64,000 nucleotides of DNA, taken from the NCBI RefSeq assembly GCF_019175385.1, contig NC_083345.1:121585657-121649656 (forward strand), in the 5' to 3' direction. Shown piece after piece: positions 1 through 10,446 of this stretch (the stretch's first letter is position 1; every line of letters starts with the position of its first letter). Source of the stretch: Lycium barbarum (lineage: Eukaryota > Streptophyta > Magnoliopsida > Solanales > Solanaceae). A program made the translations under genes and the position numbers. The notes beneath the pieces were generated by a model. That model made no database searches, was not told where the DNA came from, and was given only the letters and a program-made list of their open reading frames with translations.

Positions 1-237
1 TTTTCAACCCCTAAAACGACGCTCCAAACTTTTACGTATTCTTGATGTATTGAGCATACATTATAGTACGCAGAAAAAAAATATCATGTTCTATATAAAA
101 TATTGACATTTCGAAGTCTTGACACACGACTAATCATTGGTCAAAGTATGGAAAAAAAACACTAAGTGTTGTAAAAAAAAAAGATTGTTAAAATAAGATG
201 TTGCGATCTTTTTATGGAAAAAAATACTAAGTGTTCC

Positions 238-375
238 TTAAGTGTGTTATTTTTTAATGCGTAACTTTATTTCGAATATGTTGCAAAAAAAAAAAATCGC
301 GTAAATCGGACGTCCGAGTGTAAAAAATCGTGTATATTTGAAATAAAGTTACGCTTTTAAAAATAACACACTTAA
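238..375. repeat. Short foldback (hairpin) element
   Basis: The first ~40 bases (TTAAGTGTGTTATTTTTTAA onward) are nearly the reverse complement of the last ~40 bases. The loop is about 50 bases and contains an A-run and the 12-bp palindrome TCGGACGTCCGA. The two arms differ at only a few positions, so the unit looks like a young foldback MITE, or a hairpin that could give a stem-loop RNA. I found no clear target-site duplication. Bases 1-237 are otherwise AT-rich with no gene; a short motif around ACTAAGTGTT occurs twice there. Confidence 0.6.
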
Positions 376-556
376 ATCTAAACCCTAAATCTGAGAATAC
401 ACTCAGATCTGAAAAAGAGGGAGAAGTGGGTTTCACCGGAGCCACCACTACCACCACCACTATTACTACCATCTCCATCTCCAAACTCGTAAAAAACCTT
501 AAGGTTCTAGTTCTTCAGATCTGAACTCCATATGCTTCATGTATTAATGGTTTTTG

Positions 557-768
557 GTGGTGGTCCGGTATGGTTTTTGGAGTGGAGGAGGACAGTGGTG
601 GATCGAAGAAAGGAGGCGGAGGAAGGAGGAGGTTTTTTCCAGTTTGTTGTGGTGGTTCGGTAGGGTTTTTGGAGTAAAGCAGGATGGTGGATCGGAAGAA
701 AGGCGGCAGAGGAAGGAGGAGGGTTTTTCCAGTTGTTGTGGTGGTTCGGTAGGGTTTGTGATTGTGGT
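557..768. repeat. Purine-rich tandem duplication (~92 bp, 2.3 copies)
   Basis: A unit starting GGTGGTTCGGTAGGGTTTTT and running through a GGAGGA-rich stretch to CCAGTTTGTTGT occurs at about 557-650, again at 651-738, and starts a third time before breaking off. The frames through it are low complexity and look like shadows, so no protein is called. Confidence 0.6.
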
Positions 769-1475
769 GTTTCAGTATATTTCTGTGTATTTCGCTATAT
801 TTCAATGTATCGTTTCTGTATATTTCAGTATATTTCGCTATATTTCAATGTATTTATAATTTACGAAACAGCTTCTAATACATTTCATTGTATTCCAGTG
901 TATATTTTTCTGTATTTGGAAGTATTTCTAAAAGTTTGGAATGGAGTAATTTGGAGAGAGAAACATGAATTGTTATGGAACTTCAGCCGTTATGCGTGAT
1001 ACATGGTTAATTTTATTTGACTTACCATTTAAAATGAAAGAAGAGAATATGTTCCATAAATACAACCTATTTTTACTCTGCCAAATTTTGTATTTTCGTG
1101 TATTTCAAAAACGCGAAATACAACCAAATACAAAAAAAACCAGCAAAAAACTTTTGAATGGAGTGATTTTGATAGAGAGATTAGCTGTAATGGAACCTCC
1201 TGAGGTTTGCGCGAATCATGGAACCATTAATACAAATTACCATATAATTTGAAAAATATTTTTATTGCCATAAATATAGCCTTTTTTTTATTCAACAGCC
1301 ACGCTATATTTCGCTGTATTTCACTGCATTTAAAAAACGCGAGATACAACTAAAATACAACAAAAAACAGCTACGAACCGTAAATCTTCAACTTATAGCT
1401 ATAACTTGTTAGAACCTGTTAAAAGATAGTTATTTGTGTAAGTTTTATTTTCTTTTACTGAGCTAGAATTCGAGC
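769..1475. repeat. TGTATTT-rich degenerate repeat, no gene
   Basis: The motif TGTATTTC and variants (TATATTTC, TGTATTCC) recur many times on the + strand, mixed with AAATACA-type complements toward 1100-1360. Open frames here are short and compositionally biased. The same motif family reappears at about 61440-62170, so this is probably one edge of a dispersed repeat family. I see no exon. Confidence 0.5.
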
Positions 1476-1489
1476 TCACAACCTCCCAG

Positions 1490-1600
1490 TCCTACCAATT
1501 TGAATGACAAAAATTAAAGACCACCCAAAAGGATAATCCGCGCAAAAACAAAGAAGGGAATCCGCGCAAAAAAATGTATCTCCAGCCCATAACAAGCCCA
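1490..1600. repeat. Short dispersed repeat upstream of the RING gene
   Basis: The stretch around AATTTGAATGACAAAAATTA followed by AAAGACCACCC and two AATCCGCGCAAAAA motifs matches the 53035-53165 region in order and wording. It is a dispersed non-coding repeat about 100 bp upstream of the MIP1-type promoter. Confidence 0.5.
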
Positions 1601-1611
1601 TATAGAAGCTT

Positions 1612-1612
<1 letters not shown>

Positions 1613-1648
<36 letters not shown>
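1613..1648. repeat. (TA)n microsatellite
   Basis: An uninterrupted run of TA dinucleotides (about 17 units) about 60 bp upstream of the putative TATA box of the RING gene. Confidence 0.9.
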
Positions 1649-1650
<2 letters not shown>

Positions 1651-1710
1651 CAGCTTTTCTCAACAAAACTTTTTTGGCATTTGCAAAATCCTTCACTTCC
1701 CATCTCTCTC

Positions 1711-1720
1711 TATATAAAAA
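1711..1720 (+). promoter_or_regulatory. Putative TATA box of the RING gene
   Basis: TATATAAAAA lies after a CT-rich tract and about 45-50 bp before the presumed first exon, which ends at the donor at 1763/1764. The spacing fits a plant core promoter. There is no transcript evidence. Confidence 0.45.
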
Positions 1721-1763
1721 TCTATAATCTTAAATCATCAAAGAAGGCAAAAATCACTAAGCT

Positions 1764-1887
1764 GTAAGTCTTTTTTCTTTATATATAAACTCCATCAATT
1801 GATCAAAAAAAAAAAATCTTGAAAAAACTCTTGCTTTTTGTGTTTTCCTTTTTTTTTTTTTTTTATTATTTTTTTTTTTTTTGGCAG
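1764..1887 (+). other. Probable 5'UTR intron of the RING gene
   Basis: The donor CT|GTAAGT at 1764 is close to consensus. The acceptor TTGGCAG|GT at 1887 follows a long T-rich tract. Removing this 124-bp segment joins a short leader to the exon carrying the ATG at 1919. It also removes the reason to use an in-frame upstream start inside the T-rich tract, which would prepend a non-conserved Phe-rich peptide. Confidence 0.55.
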
Positions 1888-1918
1888 GTTCTTGAAATTT
1901 TTAGAAATTCTAGTAAAA

Positions 1919-4900
1919 ATGGGTTCTAAAGAAAAGTATACAAGAACAAATCGAAGACCAAGATCCATAAAAACTGATAATAATCATCATGATCATAATA
2001 CTACTAATAATAATAATACCCATAATACCCTTAACTGTAATTCTTCAGATTTTACTGAAATTGGTGTTAATCCATTGAATCTTGAAACTGATTTACCTCA
2101 ACATGAATACCCCATTAAGCCCGGGTCGGGTCCCGGGTCGAGTCCCGGGTCGGGTTCTGTGATTGATGAGAATGGTTGGGGTTACTGTACTGAAGAACAA
2201 CTAGAAGAAATCTTGTTACAAAATTTGGAGATTTTGTATAGTGAGGCTATAAATAAGTTAATTGGTTTAGGTTATGATGAAGAAGTGGCTATGAAAGCAA
2301 TTTTAAAGAATGGTCATTGTTATGGTGGTATGGATGTGTTAACTAATATATTGCATAACTCGTTGTCGTATTTAAATAGCGGGAGTAGTTGTTCGTCGAG
2401 TAGTAGTTTGGAGGATTCGGATCATAACTGTTTTGTTGATTTGAGGCAGTTGGAAGAGTATTCGTTGGCGGGTATGGTTTGTTTGTTGCAACAAGTTAAG
2501 CCACATTTGAGTAAAGGTGATGCTATGTGGTGTTTGTTAATGAGCGATCTTCACGTGGGTCGGGCTAGTGTTATGGAAATTCCCGCTCTTTCGTCTGGTA
2601 ATGGGTCGGTGAGTAGTGGTAATAGTACTAATGTGGAGGGTATCGGTGCGGGGCCTGTTGGGGTTGTGCCCGCAATGTGTAGGTTTCATGGTGGGTGGGG
2701 TTTTGGGAATAGTACTGCAAACGCGTTTCCGTTGAATAGGTCGTTTGCGTTTACCTCAGATTCTTCTAATTCGCAGAAAGAGATCGAGTGTCCTAAGAGA
2801 TTTAATCTTACCCCATCGATGAAAACTTTGCTTAAGAGGAATGTAGCTGCATTTACTGCAGGATTTAGGTCAAACCCGAAATATATGCAAAACCCTAGTG
2901 AAAGTGGAACCCAGTCTGGTGGTGACTCACAAACGTCGAAAAGCCAAGACGTGGTTAACTCTGTGGTGGGTAAATTTCAAGATTTGAATCTGGATGAGAA
3001 TACACAGAAGGGTGACGGACACGTGGACCAAAAAGACGAAATGATTCTTGGTTTGATCGATCAGATAAAAGATCTCGAGAGACAGGTTAAGGAACGGAAA
3101 GATTGGGCCCATCAAAAAGCGATGCAAGCAGCCCGGAAACTCAGCCACGACTTGACCGAACTCAAGACGTTACGGATGGAAAAGGAAGATACGCAAAGGC
3201 TAAAAAAGGGTAAACAGGCAATAGAAGATACTACCATGAAGAGGCTATCAGATATGGAAAATGCATTAAGAAAAGCAAGTGGACAAGTCGATCGTGCGAA
3301 TTTGGCTGTGAAAAAACTCGAGACGGAGAACGCAGAGATAAGGGCTGAGATGGAGGCGTCCAAGTTAAGCGCTTCGGAATCTGTGAAAACGTGTATGGAG
3401 GCTGCGAAGAGGGAGAAGAAGTGCATTAAGAAGCTTGCTGTTTGGGAGAAACAGAAGAAAAAGCTACAGGAGGATATCGCAGCGGAGAAAGAAAAGATTT
3501 TGGATTTGAAAAAGCAGATGGTTCAGGTAGAAGCAGCTCAAAAGGACGCTGAGGTATGATTTTCTTCTATTTTTTCTCCTTGATGTTTACTCGTTATTGG
3601 CGATCTTGCAGTGGAAATGCAAACAATTGCTCACAACATTTTAGAGAAAATGACAATTATGGTCCCTTATGGTTGAGAGTAGGTATAAAATAGTCCCTAA
3701 AGTATGCTTTGTACAGTTTTGGTCCCTTAAGTTAGCCAAAAAGTTAACACTTTTGGTCTCCGTCCAATATTTAACAAACTCCATCAGTTGGATTTGACAA
3801 AAACTGTAGCAAAAAAGATTTTAAAAAACACGCTAGGAAAGTTCCATCAAATCCTAGAAGCTGCCACAGAAAAGACTGTACTGGACACAAAAAAAAAAAA
3901 AGAAAAAAAAAGGAGGACCAAAAATAACTGTACCAGACTCCAGAGTAGACATTGCATCAGAATTCATTTAGTTTGTTGAAAGAAGATGTGTCATGTACTA
4001 CGTTTTATCTCTGATCTTATGTTTCTTTTACTCCCTCACTTGCTTGTTGATAAAAGAGAGTTATATTTTAGTTGTAAGATGACCTTTGAAAACCAGCCAG
4101 TCCTACGTCCGGATAAAGGAAGGGGATTGAGGTAGATTGCTGTCTGCTGTCTGGCTCAAAATTACTCTATTTAAGTCTTTACTAAGAAAAGGTCTAAATT
4201 TTACCTGAGGAATGCGATCAAACCAGCACTTCCCATCAGAACTCCAAATTACGCATGCTTGGACAAGATTAGAGCTAGGACAAGTGGTCCCCAGGGAAGT
4301 CTTCATGTTCTATCCCTTGCCAATCCCAATTAATTGAGATTGAGGCATTAGAACTGTGAAGCCAAGCGAACTTGACAAGATTACTTCTAGAATGGGTGAT
4401 CCCCGTGAAGTCGTCTTGTGGTATTCCTTGCTGACCCCAACTAGTTGGAATCGTGGCGCAGTTGATTGATATTGTTAACTATTTAGATAGATAAGTAGCT
4501 ATTCATCAGTTTCATGACAAATCTTAGTCAATTCAACTCTCAAAGCCAAGATAGTTTTACTTGTGTGGTAAACGACTTCCTAAAATTTTCTTCTCAAAGC
4601 TGTTCAATGAGTGGAAGCAGAGTTTTGCAGATTCAGAAAGCCTATGTTTTCCTTTATCTTTTTGGTTGATGACAGTGGTGCCGGACCAGTTTGCGTGCAC
4701 CTCGACTATTTCATTGGTATCTGCTACCTCCTATTAGCACAGGTGCCAGGTAATTCTGCTCTTTGTTGCACACCAAGGGTTGGACAGATGGGAAGAACTC
4801 AGCTAGTGTGCTTTTGCCTCTGCTGGGATTAGAACTTGAAACCTCATGGTTCTCGTCCCACTTCATTGACCACTAGGCCACACCCTTGTGTGCAACCGTA

Positions 4901-6486
4901 TGTTTCTTAGAATTGCTACCCTTTGATATTTCGACCTGAGTAGTGCAAGCTGAATCCTTGAAAATGCAGATTAAACTTGATTTCAATGTGATTCGAAAGG
5001 ACGAAAAACAGTAGCTGTTGTCACAGACGTTTTCTTTTGATAAAATATGAGGCAACTCATTTTAAAAGAAATTACCAAACTTTGCACCATTTGCCCCTTC
5101 TGTCAGCCAATAGATAAGTTCCAGTTTCTTTCAACACCAGCAACAGAAACTCAGTTGTATTTTGTAAGAGTGGATATTTTAATTTCCTTTTTGAAAGCCC
5201 CATTCTTTCATTCATGTTCAAAAACATTTAAAAGCATATTCTTTCATACTTATCTGGAAAGGGGAAAGGGGGAAAAGCAATCTGCTTCCATTCGTGAAAA
5301 GCAATCTGCTTCCATTCTTGACTGATCTTTTTTGTTCTTTTCTTTTTTCTTTCTTTTCTCGTTCATTTTTTTCTTGCCTGATAAGTCGGCTGAAAACATT
5401 TATTGACTGATCTTTACAAAATTATATTTTGTTTACTTGGAATATTTTTTGAAACCTTATTAGGGAATTGTAACACCTTTGACTGATAATGTTACATTAT
5501 GTTCCAACTGCGTTTTACCGGCGAAAAGTGGTGCTAGCGTCATCCCTTTAATTGTTGAACAACAGCAAGTTTCTTTAGCTCTTTCTTGATAGTTCCTTGA
5601 GTATGATTCAATGCACCTAGGCATCTAATGCCTCCTTTATTTCCTACTTTTACCTATGCTTTCCCGGGAGTTGGATAATCTAAAGCATAACAGTTGTGCT
5701 GAACTGAATGCCTCGTGTTGATACATAATGTTGCTTATTTTGTCAGGCGAATTGGAGGCAGGAACAGAAGGCAAAGGAGCAAGCCTCAGCACTAGTAGAG
5801 GAAGAACGACGTCTCAAAGAAGCAGCCGAGGCTAATAACAAAAGAAAGCTCGAGGCGTTGCGCCTGAAGATAGAAATCGACTTCCAGCGGCATAAGGATG
5901 ATCTCCAACGGCTTGAACAGGATCTTTCTCGGCTTAGAGCATCTACCGAGCTGCAGAATCAGTCTGCTAATTTAGTAACAGGTAACTAGGGGTGTCCAAT
6001 GGGGGAGTTTGGGTGAGCCTATATATAACATATCAAATACAAAATGATTTTTTGAAAATATTCTCATGGGTCAGTTTGAGCTACATATCAGTCCAATTTT
6101 TGATGGGCTGAAATGGGTTGGGGGGAGCTAATAAATGGGCGGGTCAAAAACCTGCCCAGATTTGCCAGGGTTGGCGGGTCATGTTTTCCATGTGCTAATA
6201 TTGCCACTCTACAGGTAACAATAACGGGGAACAGCCCCACGGAGGAGATATTGCAAGGATGTTACGTGAGTTAGACAGATTCGAGGATTCTTCTGAGAAG
6301 GATAATTCCGATAGGGAATGTCTAATATGCATGAAGGATGAAGTTTCTGTTGTGTTCCTGCCTTGTGCTCATCAAGTTCTGTGTGCCAACTGCAACGACA
6401 ACTATGGGAAGAAGGGAAGAGCTAAATGTCCGTGTTGCCGGGTTCCAATTGAACAGAGGATCCGGGTCTTTGGCGCAACTTCATAG
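1919..6486 (+). CDS. MIP1: MIP1-type RING E3 ubiquitin ligase (MND1-interacting protein 1-like)
   Basis: The CDS joins 1919-3553, 5747-5981 and 6215-6486 (713 aa). The introns have donors GAG|GTATGA and ACAG|GTAACT and acceptors TGTCAG and CTACAG. Residues ~1-85 are polar and low complexity. Residues ~86-150 (GWGYC start) form the helical UBA-like region typical of this family. About 375-625 is a Lys/Glu-rich coiled coil. The C-terminus is a C3HC4 RING with Cys659, Cys662, Cys674, His676, Cys680, Cys683, Cys695 and Cys698, ending RIRVFGATS. That tail is, from memory, closest to Arabidopsis MIP1 rather than RF4/RF298. All eight zinc ligands are present, so E2-dependent ubiquitin transfer is expected; the substrate is unknown. 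I chose the ATG at 1919 because the upstream in-frame part falls in the 5'UTR intron. Intron 1 (2.2 kb) has collected several repeats. Confidence 0.9.
3640..3960. mobile_element. MITE copy, one end only, in MIP1 intron 1
   Basis: The stretch beginning GAAAATGACAATTATGGTCC and continuing through TAAAATAGTCCCTAAAGTAT matches the left terminus of the complete element at 37463-38002. Internal wording (CATCAAATCCTA, ACTGGACAC) also matches. No inverted right end is visible, so this copy is truncated, ending in an A-rich tract around 3890-3910. Confidence 0.55.
4209..4465 (+). repeat. Tandem dimer of a 5S rRNA-derived repeat
   Basis: Bases 4209-4318 align by eye with plant 5S rRNA: ATGCGATCA, then ACCAGCAC, CCCATCAGAACTCC, a TGCTTGG, a CTAGGA and GGGAAGTC occur in the right order, with a gap of about 13 bases after ACCAGCAC. 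A second, 5'-truncated copy (4350-4431) shows CTAGAATGGGTGA and GAAGTC. Each copy is followed by a related tail (CCCAATTAATTGAGATTGAG; CCCAACTAGTTGGAATCGTG). It lies inside intron 1 of the RING gene. It could be a 5S-derived SINE dimer or a decayed 5S pseudogene pair; it is too diverged to be functional 5S rRNA. Confidence 0.65.
4676..4903 (-). mobile_element. SolS-like SINE (GGGTGTGGCCTAGTGG family)
   Basis: Read on the minus strand, it starts near AAGGGTGTGGCCTAGTGGTC, has a tRNA-like box A/box B region, and runs to TGCACGCAAACTGGTCCGG. The same family is at 42780-43001 (-) and 48202-48437 (+). It lies in MIP1 intron 1. Confidence 0.7.
4904..5746. other. Rest of MIP1 intron 1, no feature seen
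   Basis: AT-rich intron sequence. A 19-base tandem duplication around AAAAGCAATCTGCTTCCATT lies near 5273-5310. Otherwise I recognise no repeat family or coding fragment before the exon 2 acceptor at 5746. Confidence 0.5.
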
Positions 6487-6917
6487 ACCTCATCATGCTT
6501 ATAAACTGTCTTTTAGACGATAAGACAACGTTTAATTTACTGTTTTTTTGTCTTAAACTTATGCTTGACTGTGCAAGCATCTTAGATGGAGCCTGGCCAA
6601 GTGGTACATTTTGTTGTAATGGCACTTGTTTGTAGAGGTTTTGCAAATGTTTTTGCATTATCTGTGGGTAGCAGTATATATTCTCCTGGAAAAGTGGCAA
6701 TTCTTATCTTGAAATGTTTTGTTCTTCTTTAATCTGTTGAATATGTCATGGAAAAACCTGCTGGTATATGGTTTGCAGCCACCTTCATCCCCTCTGACTC
6801 CCAACTTTGATTTAGTAGTAAGAGCGCAACGTGTGTTGTGAACATGTGTTGTGTGGTTAATCGTACATAATGAATTTGAATCATGCTGTATCCTTAAGAT
6901 GAAATTTCACGTTTAGA
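6487..6917 (+). other. 3'UTR and downstream of the RING gene
   Basis: The stop TAG (6484-6486) is followed by about 300 bases without repeats that probably include the 3'UTR. No strong AATAAA signal is visible. The RTE LINE fragment starts at about 6918. Confidence 0.4.
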
Positions 6918-7640
6918 AGATGAAAGTCGCGAAAATGCGAATGCTGCGGTGGATGTGTGGGCTCACTAGGAGGGATAGAATTAGGAATGAAGATATCCGA
7001 GACAAGGTGGGAGTGGCATCGGTGGAGGACAAGATGCGGGAAGCGAAGCTGAGATGGTTTGGGCATGTGAAGAGGAGAGACACAGATGCTCCAATGCGGA
7101 GGTGTGAGAGGTTGGCTATGGACGGTTTCAGGAGAGGTAAAGGGACGCCGAAGAAGTATTGGGGAGAGGTGATTAGACAGGATATGACACAGTTTCAGCT
7201 CACCGAGGACATGACCTTAGATAGGAGGTTGTGGAGGACTCAGATTAGGATAGAAGGCTAGGTGGCTTACCCTTTCCACCATAGTAGTTGTAGTTTTGCT
7301 CATTTGTTTATTGCCATTTGATCTCTATATTTGATTGCTGCTTATATTTGTTGGGCCGTTGTACTTTGGTTATCTTATTTATCTATAGTAGTTAATGCTC
7401 CTTTCTTTCCGGACTGTTCTACCATGACTTTCTCGCTTTTGGTATTCTTTGTTTTCATATTGTTTTCAATATGCTTGGTCCTATCTGACCTTTTGTCTTG
7501 TTTTCCTCTCTTGAGTTGAGGGTCTTTCGGAAACAACCGCCCTACCTTTCAAGGTGGGGGTTAGGTCTGCGTACACTCTACCCTCCCCAGACCTCACATG
7601 GTGAGATTATACTGGGCTTGTTGTTGCTGTATCCATAAGT
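6918..7640 (+). mobile_element. RTE-type LINE, 3' end with reverse transcriptase C-terminus
   Basis: An open frame at 6920-7261 encodes 113 aa that starts [20 protein letters not shown] and includes [18 protein letters not shown] and [12 protein letters not shown]. This is the conserved C-terminal region of plant RTE LINE ORF2 proteins. The non-coding 3' part follows, with GGTCTGCGTACACTCTACCC and CCAGACC, ending TTGTTGTTGCTG, the TTG-rich tail typical of RTE. The upstream endonuclease and catalytic RT parts are absent, so this is a 5'-truncated, dead insertion. Confidence 0.85.
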
Positions 7641-7779
7641 ATGATATTTAAATGAAGAAGAATAGAGGTGTAATTCTTTCTTCACCGAGTTTTGAACCCT
7701 GTGCCCGTTGACCCTCGTAATATTTTTGGTTATTAAATTTACATGCTGAGCAGAGTTATTAAATTACATGCAGATTCTG

Positions 7780-7937
7780 TTCAGCAAGGCCAAAAGAGTT
7801 TAGGGGATTTGTTTCCATATGTTCAAGCTTTGGCAGATAAAATTACTTGGTATTTGTTCTGATGTAAAGTAGCAAATATCTCATGAAATTAGTTAAGATG
7901 CGTGCAAATTGATCTGGGTACCCCGGAAAAAAAATGC
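7780..7937 (+). mobile_element. Decayed SolS-like SINE fragment
   Basis: CTTTGGCAGATAAAATTACT followed by TGGTATTTGTTCT, GCAAATATCTCATGAAATTA and AAGATGCGTGCAAATT follows the order of the 3' half of the SINE at 48202-48437 but is heavily mutated. The 5' promoter half is not recognisable. Confidence 0.5.
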
Positions 7938-7984
7938 TGCTGATGCTGTCACAGCACTATTCCTTCTAAGTACAAGTAATGCCA

Positions 7985-8112
7985 TTACAACAACAATAAC
8001 GTGCCCAGTGTGATCTCAGAAGTGGAGTTTAGAGAGGGCAGGATGTACGCAGGTTTTACCTCTACCCATTGCATGGTATAGAGGTTGTTTCCGATAGACC
8101 ATCGGCTCAAAA
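7985..8112 (-). mobile_element. RTE/SINE 3' tail on the minus strand
   Basis: ACAACAACAATAACGTGCCC followed by AGTGTGATCTCAGAAGTGG and GGTTTTACCTCTACCC is the reverse complement of the RTE-type 3' end seen at about 7540-7640. Only the tail is present. Confidence 0.6.
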
Positions 8113-9240
8113 GTAATGCATTCGAAGCCGGATTTTAAGAGAATAGGACAATAAATTAGCAAAATACAAGCAAATGCAGTAACAGATAAAAGTACCAGCA
8201 ATGTCATTCTAAACAAGATTTCTTTATCTGGATTCAAGTCTTGATTTTGAGTTATTATTAGGCGTAGTTGATAGATTTTGACCTATTATATTTTAGATAT
8301 CATTCACTACATTGTGGTAAATTTTTTTATTACTATTTATAATAATGAATGTGTATTTTGACAAATGTTAATCATCATCTTCTTCGGCCTTGTGGACATG
8401 AGTGGCACCCTTTTCAAAGGGGTGTCATTTAACTCCACTTCAATTTTTTACTTGCATACATTTGTAAAAATGTTATGTATGTATACAATAGGTCTGATAC
8501 TGTTTGAAAATAATACAACGTAAACATCAATTGAGATATAAAGTTTAGACCTAAAAAAATAATATAGTGCTAGATTTAAACACCCTTAATTACAAAGTCA
8601 AATTGTGGCAAATAGACCGACAAACCTGATACAAAATCTCGCGTACGTCACTGTTGATGGACGTTAATTACTCACTCTTTTAAGTTATGTGATATACTTT
8701 TCATTTTAGTCTATACGAAAAGAATGATACATTCAGAAATAATTTAACTTCTAATTTCTCATTTTACCGTTAATTATACATTTGAAAACAATTTAACTTT
8801 TTAATTTCTCATTTTGCTCTTAATGTAATGATTCATAGTCTCACAAATATCTATGACTTGTTTTAGACCACACGTTTAAAAATTCGTTCTTTCTTAAACT
8901 CCGTAACCAGTCAAAGTGCATCACATAAATTGAGACGGAAGAAGTACCGAGTTTCTTGATTGAGTGACACGTGGGCAAATGAAAGGATGACACATGGCAC
9001 AATTTGGACGGATGGTTTATAGGAGAGGGGAAAGTTGAGGTGCACGAGAAAGAATCAATCAAAGAACACAAAGTCAATTTTATTATATTTTCATGGCTAG
9101 TCATGAGCCAGCACAACTGTTCCTGAGTATAACAGAACACACATATGATTATTTATTGTAACATAAAAACATTCACATAATTATAATTAGTTTAACAAAC
9201 AAAAACCAGAAGAACCATACCATAAACTTTTTTTCATTTA
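8113..9240. repeat. Intergenic DNA with a MITE-like segment (8690-8955)
   Basis: The 8690-8955 stretch (CATTTTAGTCTATACGAAAA, ATTTAACTT, TTAAACTCCGTAACCAGTCA, CACATAAATTGAGACGG) follows the same order as the segments at 35785-36000 and, inverted, 36175-36465 in PLL1 intron 1. It is therefore a member of one MITE family. The rest of the interval is AT-rich with no gene recognised. Confidence 0.5.
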
Positions 9241-9249
9241 ATAATCGCT

Positions 9250-9420
9250 CTGATTAATTCGGATTTGTGTCATTTGAGGCTCGCTAAAAGGGAAAATCGG
9301 TCCTTACCAAGATTTTATTCATATTCGGGACTCGACTCGAACTCAAATCCTATTCATCCCACCAGCCTTTTGGTTGTACTTAACTTTTTCGTTTTTTTTT
9401 TTTTTTTTTTTTGCCTAACC
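9250..9420 (-). mobile_element. Decayed SINE, same family as 15801-15972
   Basis: CTGATTAATTCGGATTTGTG, GGCTCGCTAAAAGG, GGACTCGACTCGAACTC and CACCAGCC preserve the order of the reverse-oriented SINE at 15801-15972, ending beside a T-run. It is strongly diverged. Confidence 0.4.
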
Positions 9421-10446
9421 ATTTTTACTTTAGTAGCTAGTTAAAATCAACCACCTTTTGACCTTTCACAGCTAGTAACTCGTGAGCTAAGTAGCTTCGA
9501 TATCTACCTGCAATAATTTGAACCATTGAAAGGGCACGCATAATCTGCTAAGAGTTTAGGTTTATTAATAGCATAAAGATTTTTATATTTTTAGATCATA
9601 TATACTATGTAACTCTGGATATCAGACATGTTATGATACCTATAATAAAGTAATAATATGTTATAATCGGTTAAATTATATAATCAGATTTTTTATAACA
9701 TTATTAGTGTATGTAATTTAAGTTCTTTTGTAAAATCAAATGGTATAAAATTAAGTTTGGTCAACCTGCATATTCACCGTTAATGCACTTGCCAATTGCT
9801 GTAAAATAATGTTGAAACTAGTCTTTATGATTTTTTTTTTCTTCTTCTTAGTACTATATGTCTGATAAATTCTTATAATTCCATTCGTGAACATTCTATA
9901 AATTCAGAGCAGGAAAAAGAAGTATAATGATGCCTTAACTATTAAAAAAGCGCAAATTATGTCAAAAATCTATCGTTAATTTCTCGTTGGAAATCCATCA
10001 GAAAAAAACATTCATTAGAAATTCTTGTTTTTTTTACTAGTATCTATATGCACTATACATGATATGCTTTTTAATCAATCTAATAGATTATTATAGAAAT
10101 ATCTAATAATCACGTCTCCTTGCACCTAATTCCTAATTTCATTTCCACATAAGTTAGTTTTAGTTTCTTCTCTGTTTTGCCTTTATTATGTCCATATATA
10201 GAAAGCTAGTGAACCTATTTAATATCTCAAGCTAACTTTATTGGGAAACATGTGAACATACCAACATTACAACTCTCTTTTCTCCATGTATAAATTTAAA
10301 GCAATGAAATCCTTCTCTATAAATCCCTATAACTTTCACGAAACTATAGCCTCTCTTTATACATTTTTTTTGCATGGCCTAACCATTTTTTAACTAAAAA
10401 AATAAACCAAAAATCTCCACTTATTTTCTTATCAAAATTGACCAAT
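9421..10446 (+). promoter_or_regulatory. Upstream region of the ALMT gene
   Basis: About 1 kb of AT-rich sequence with no recognisable repeat. TATA-like motifs lie at about 10286 (TGTATAAATTT) and 10316 (TCTATAAATCC). The latter, about 130 bp before the ATG, suits a short leader. No known cis-element is claimed. Confidence 0.35.
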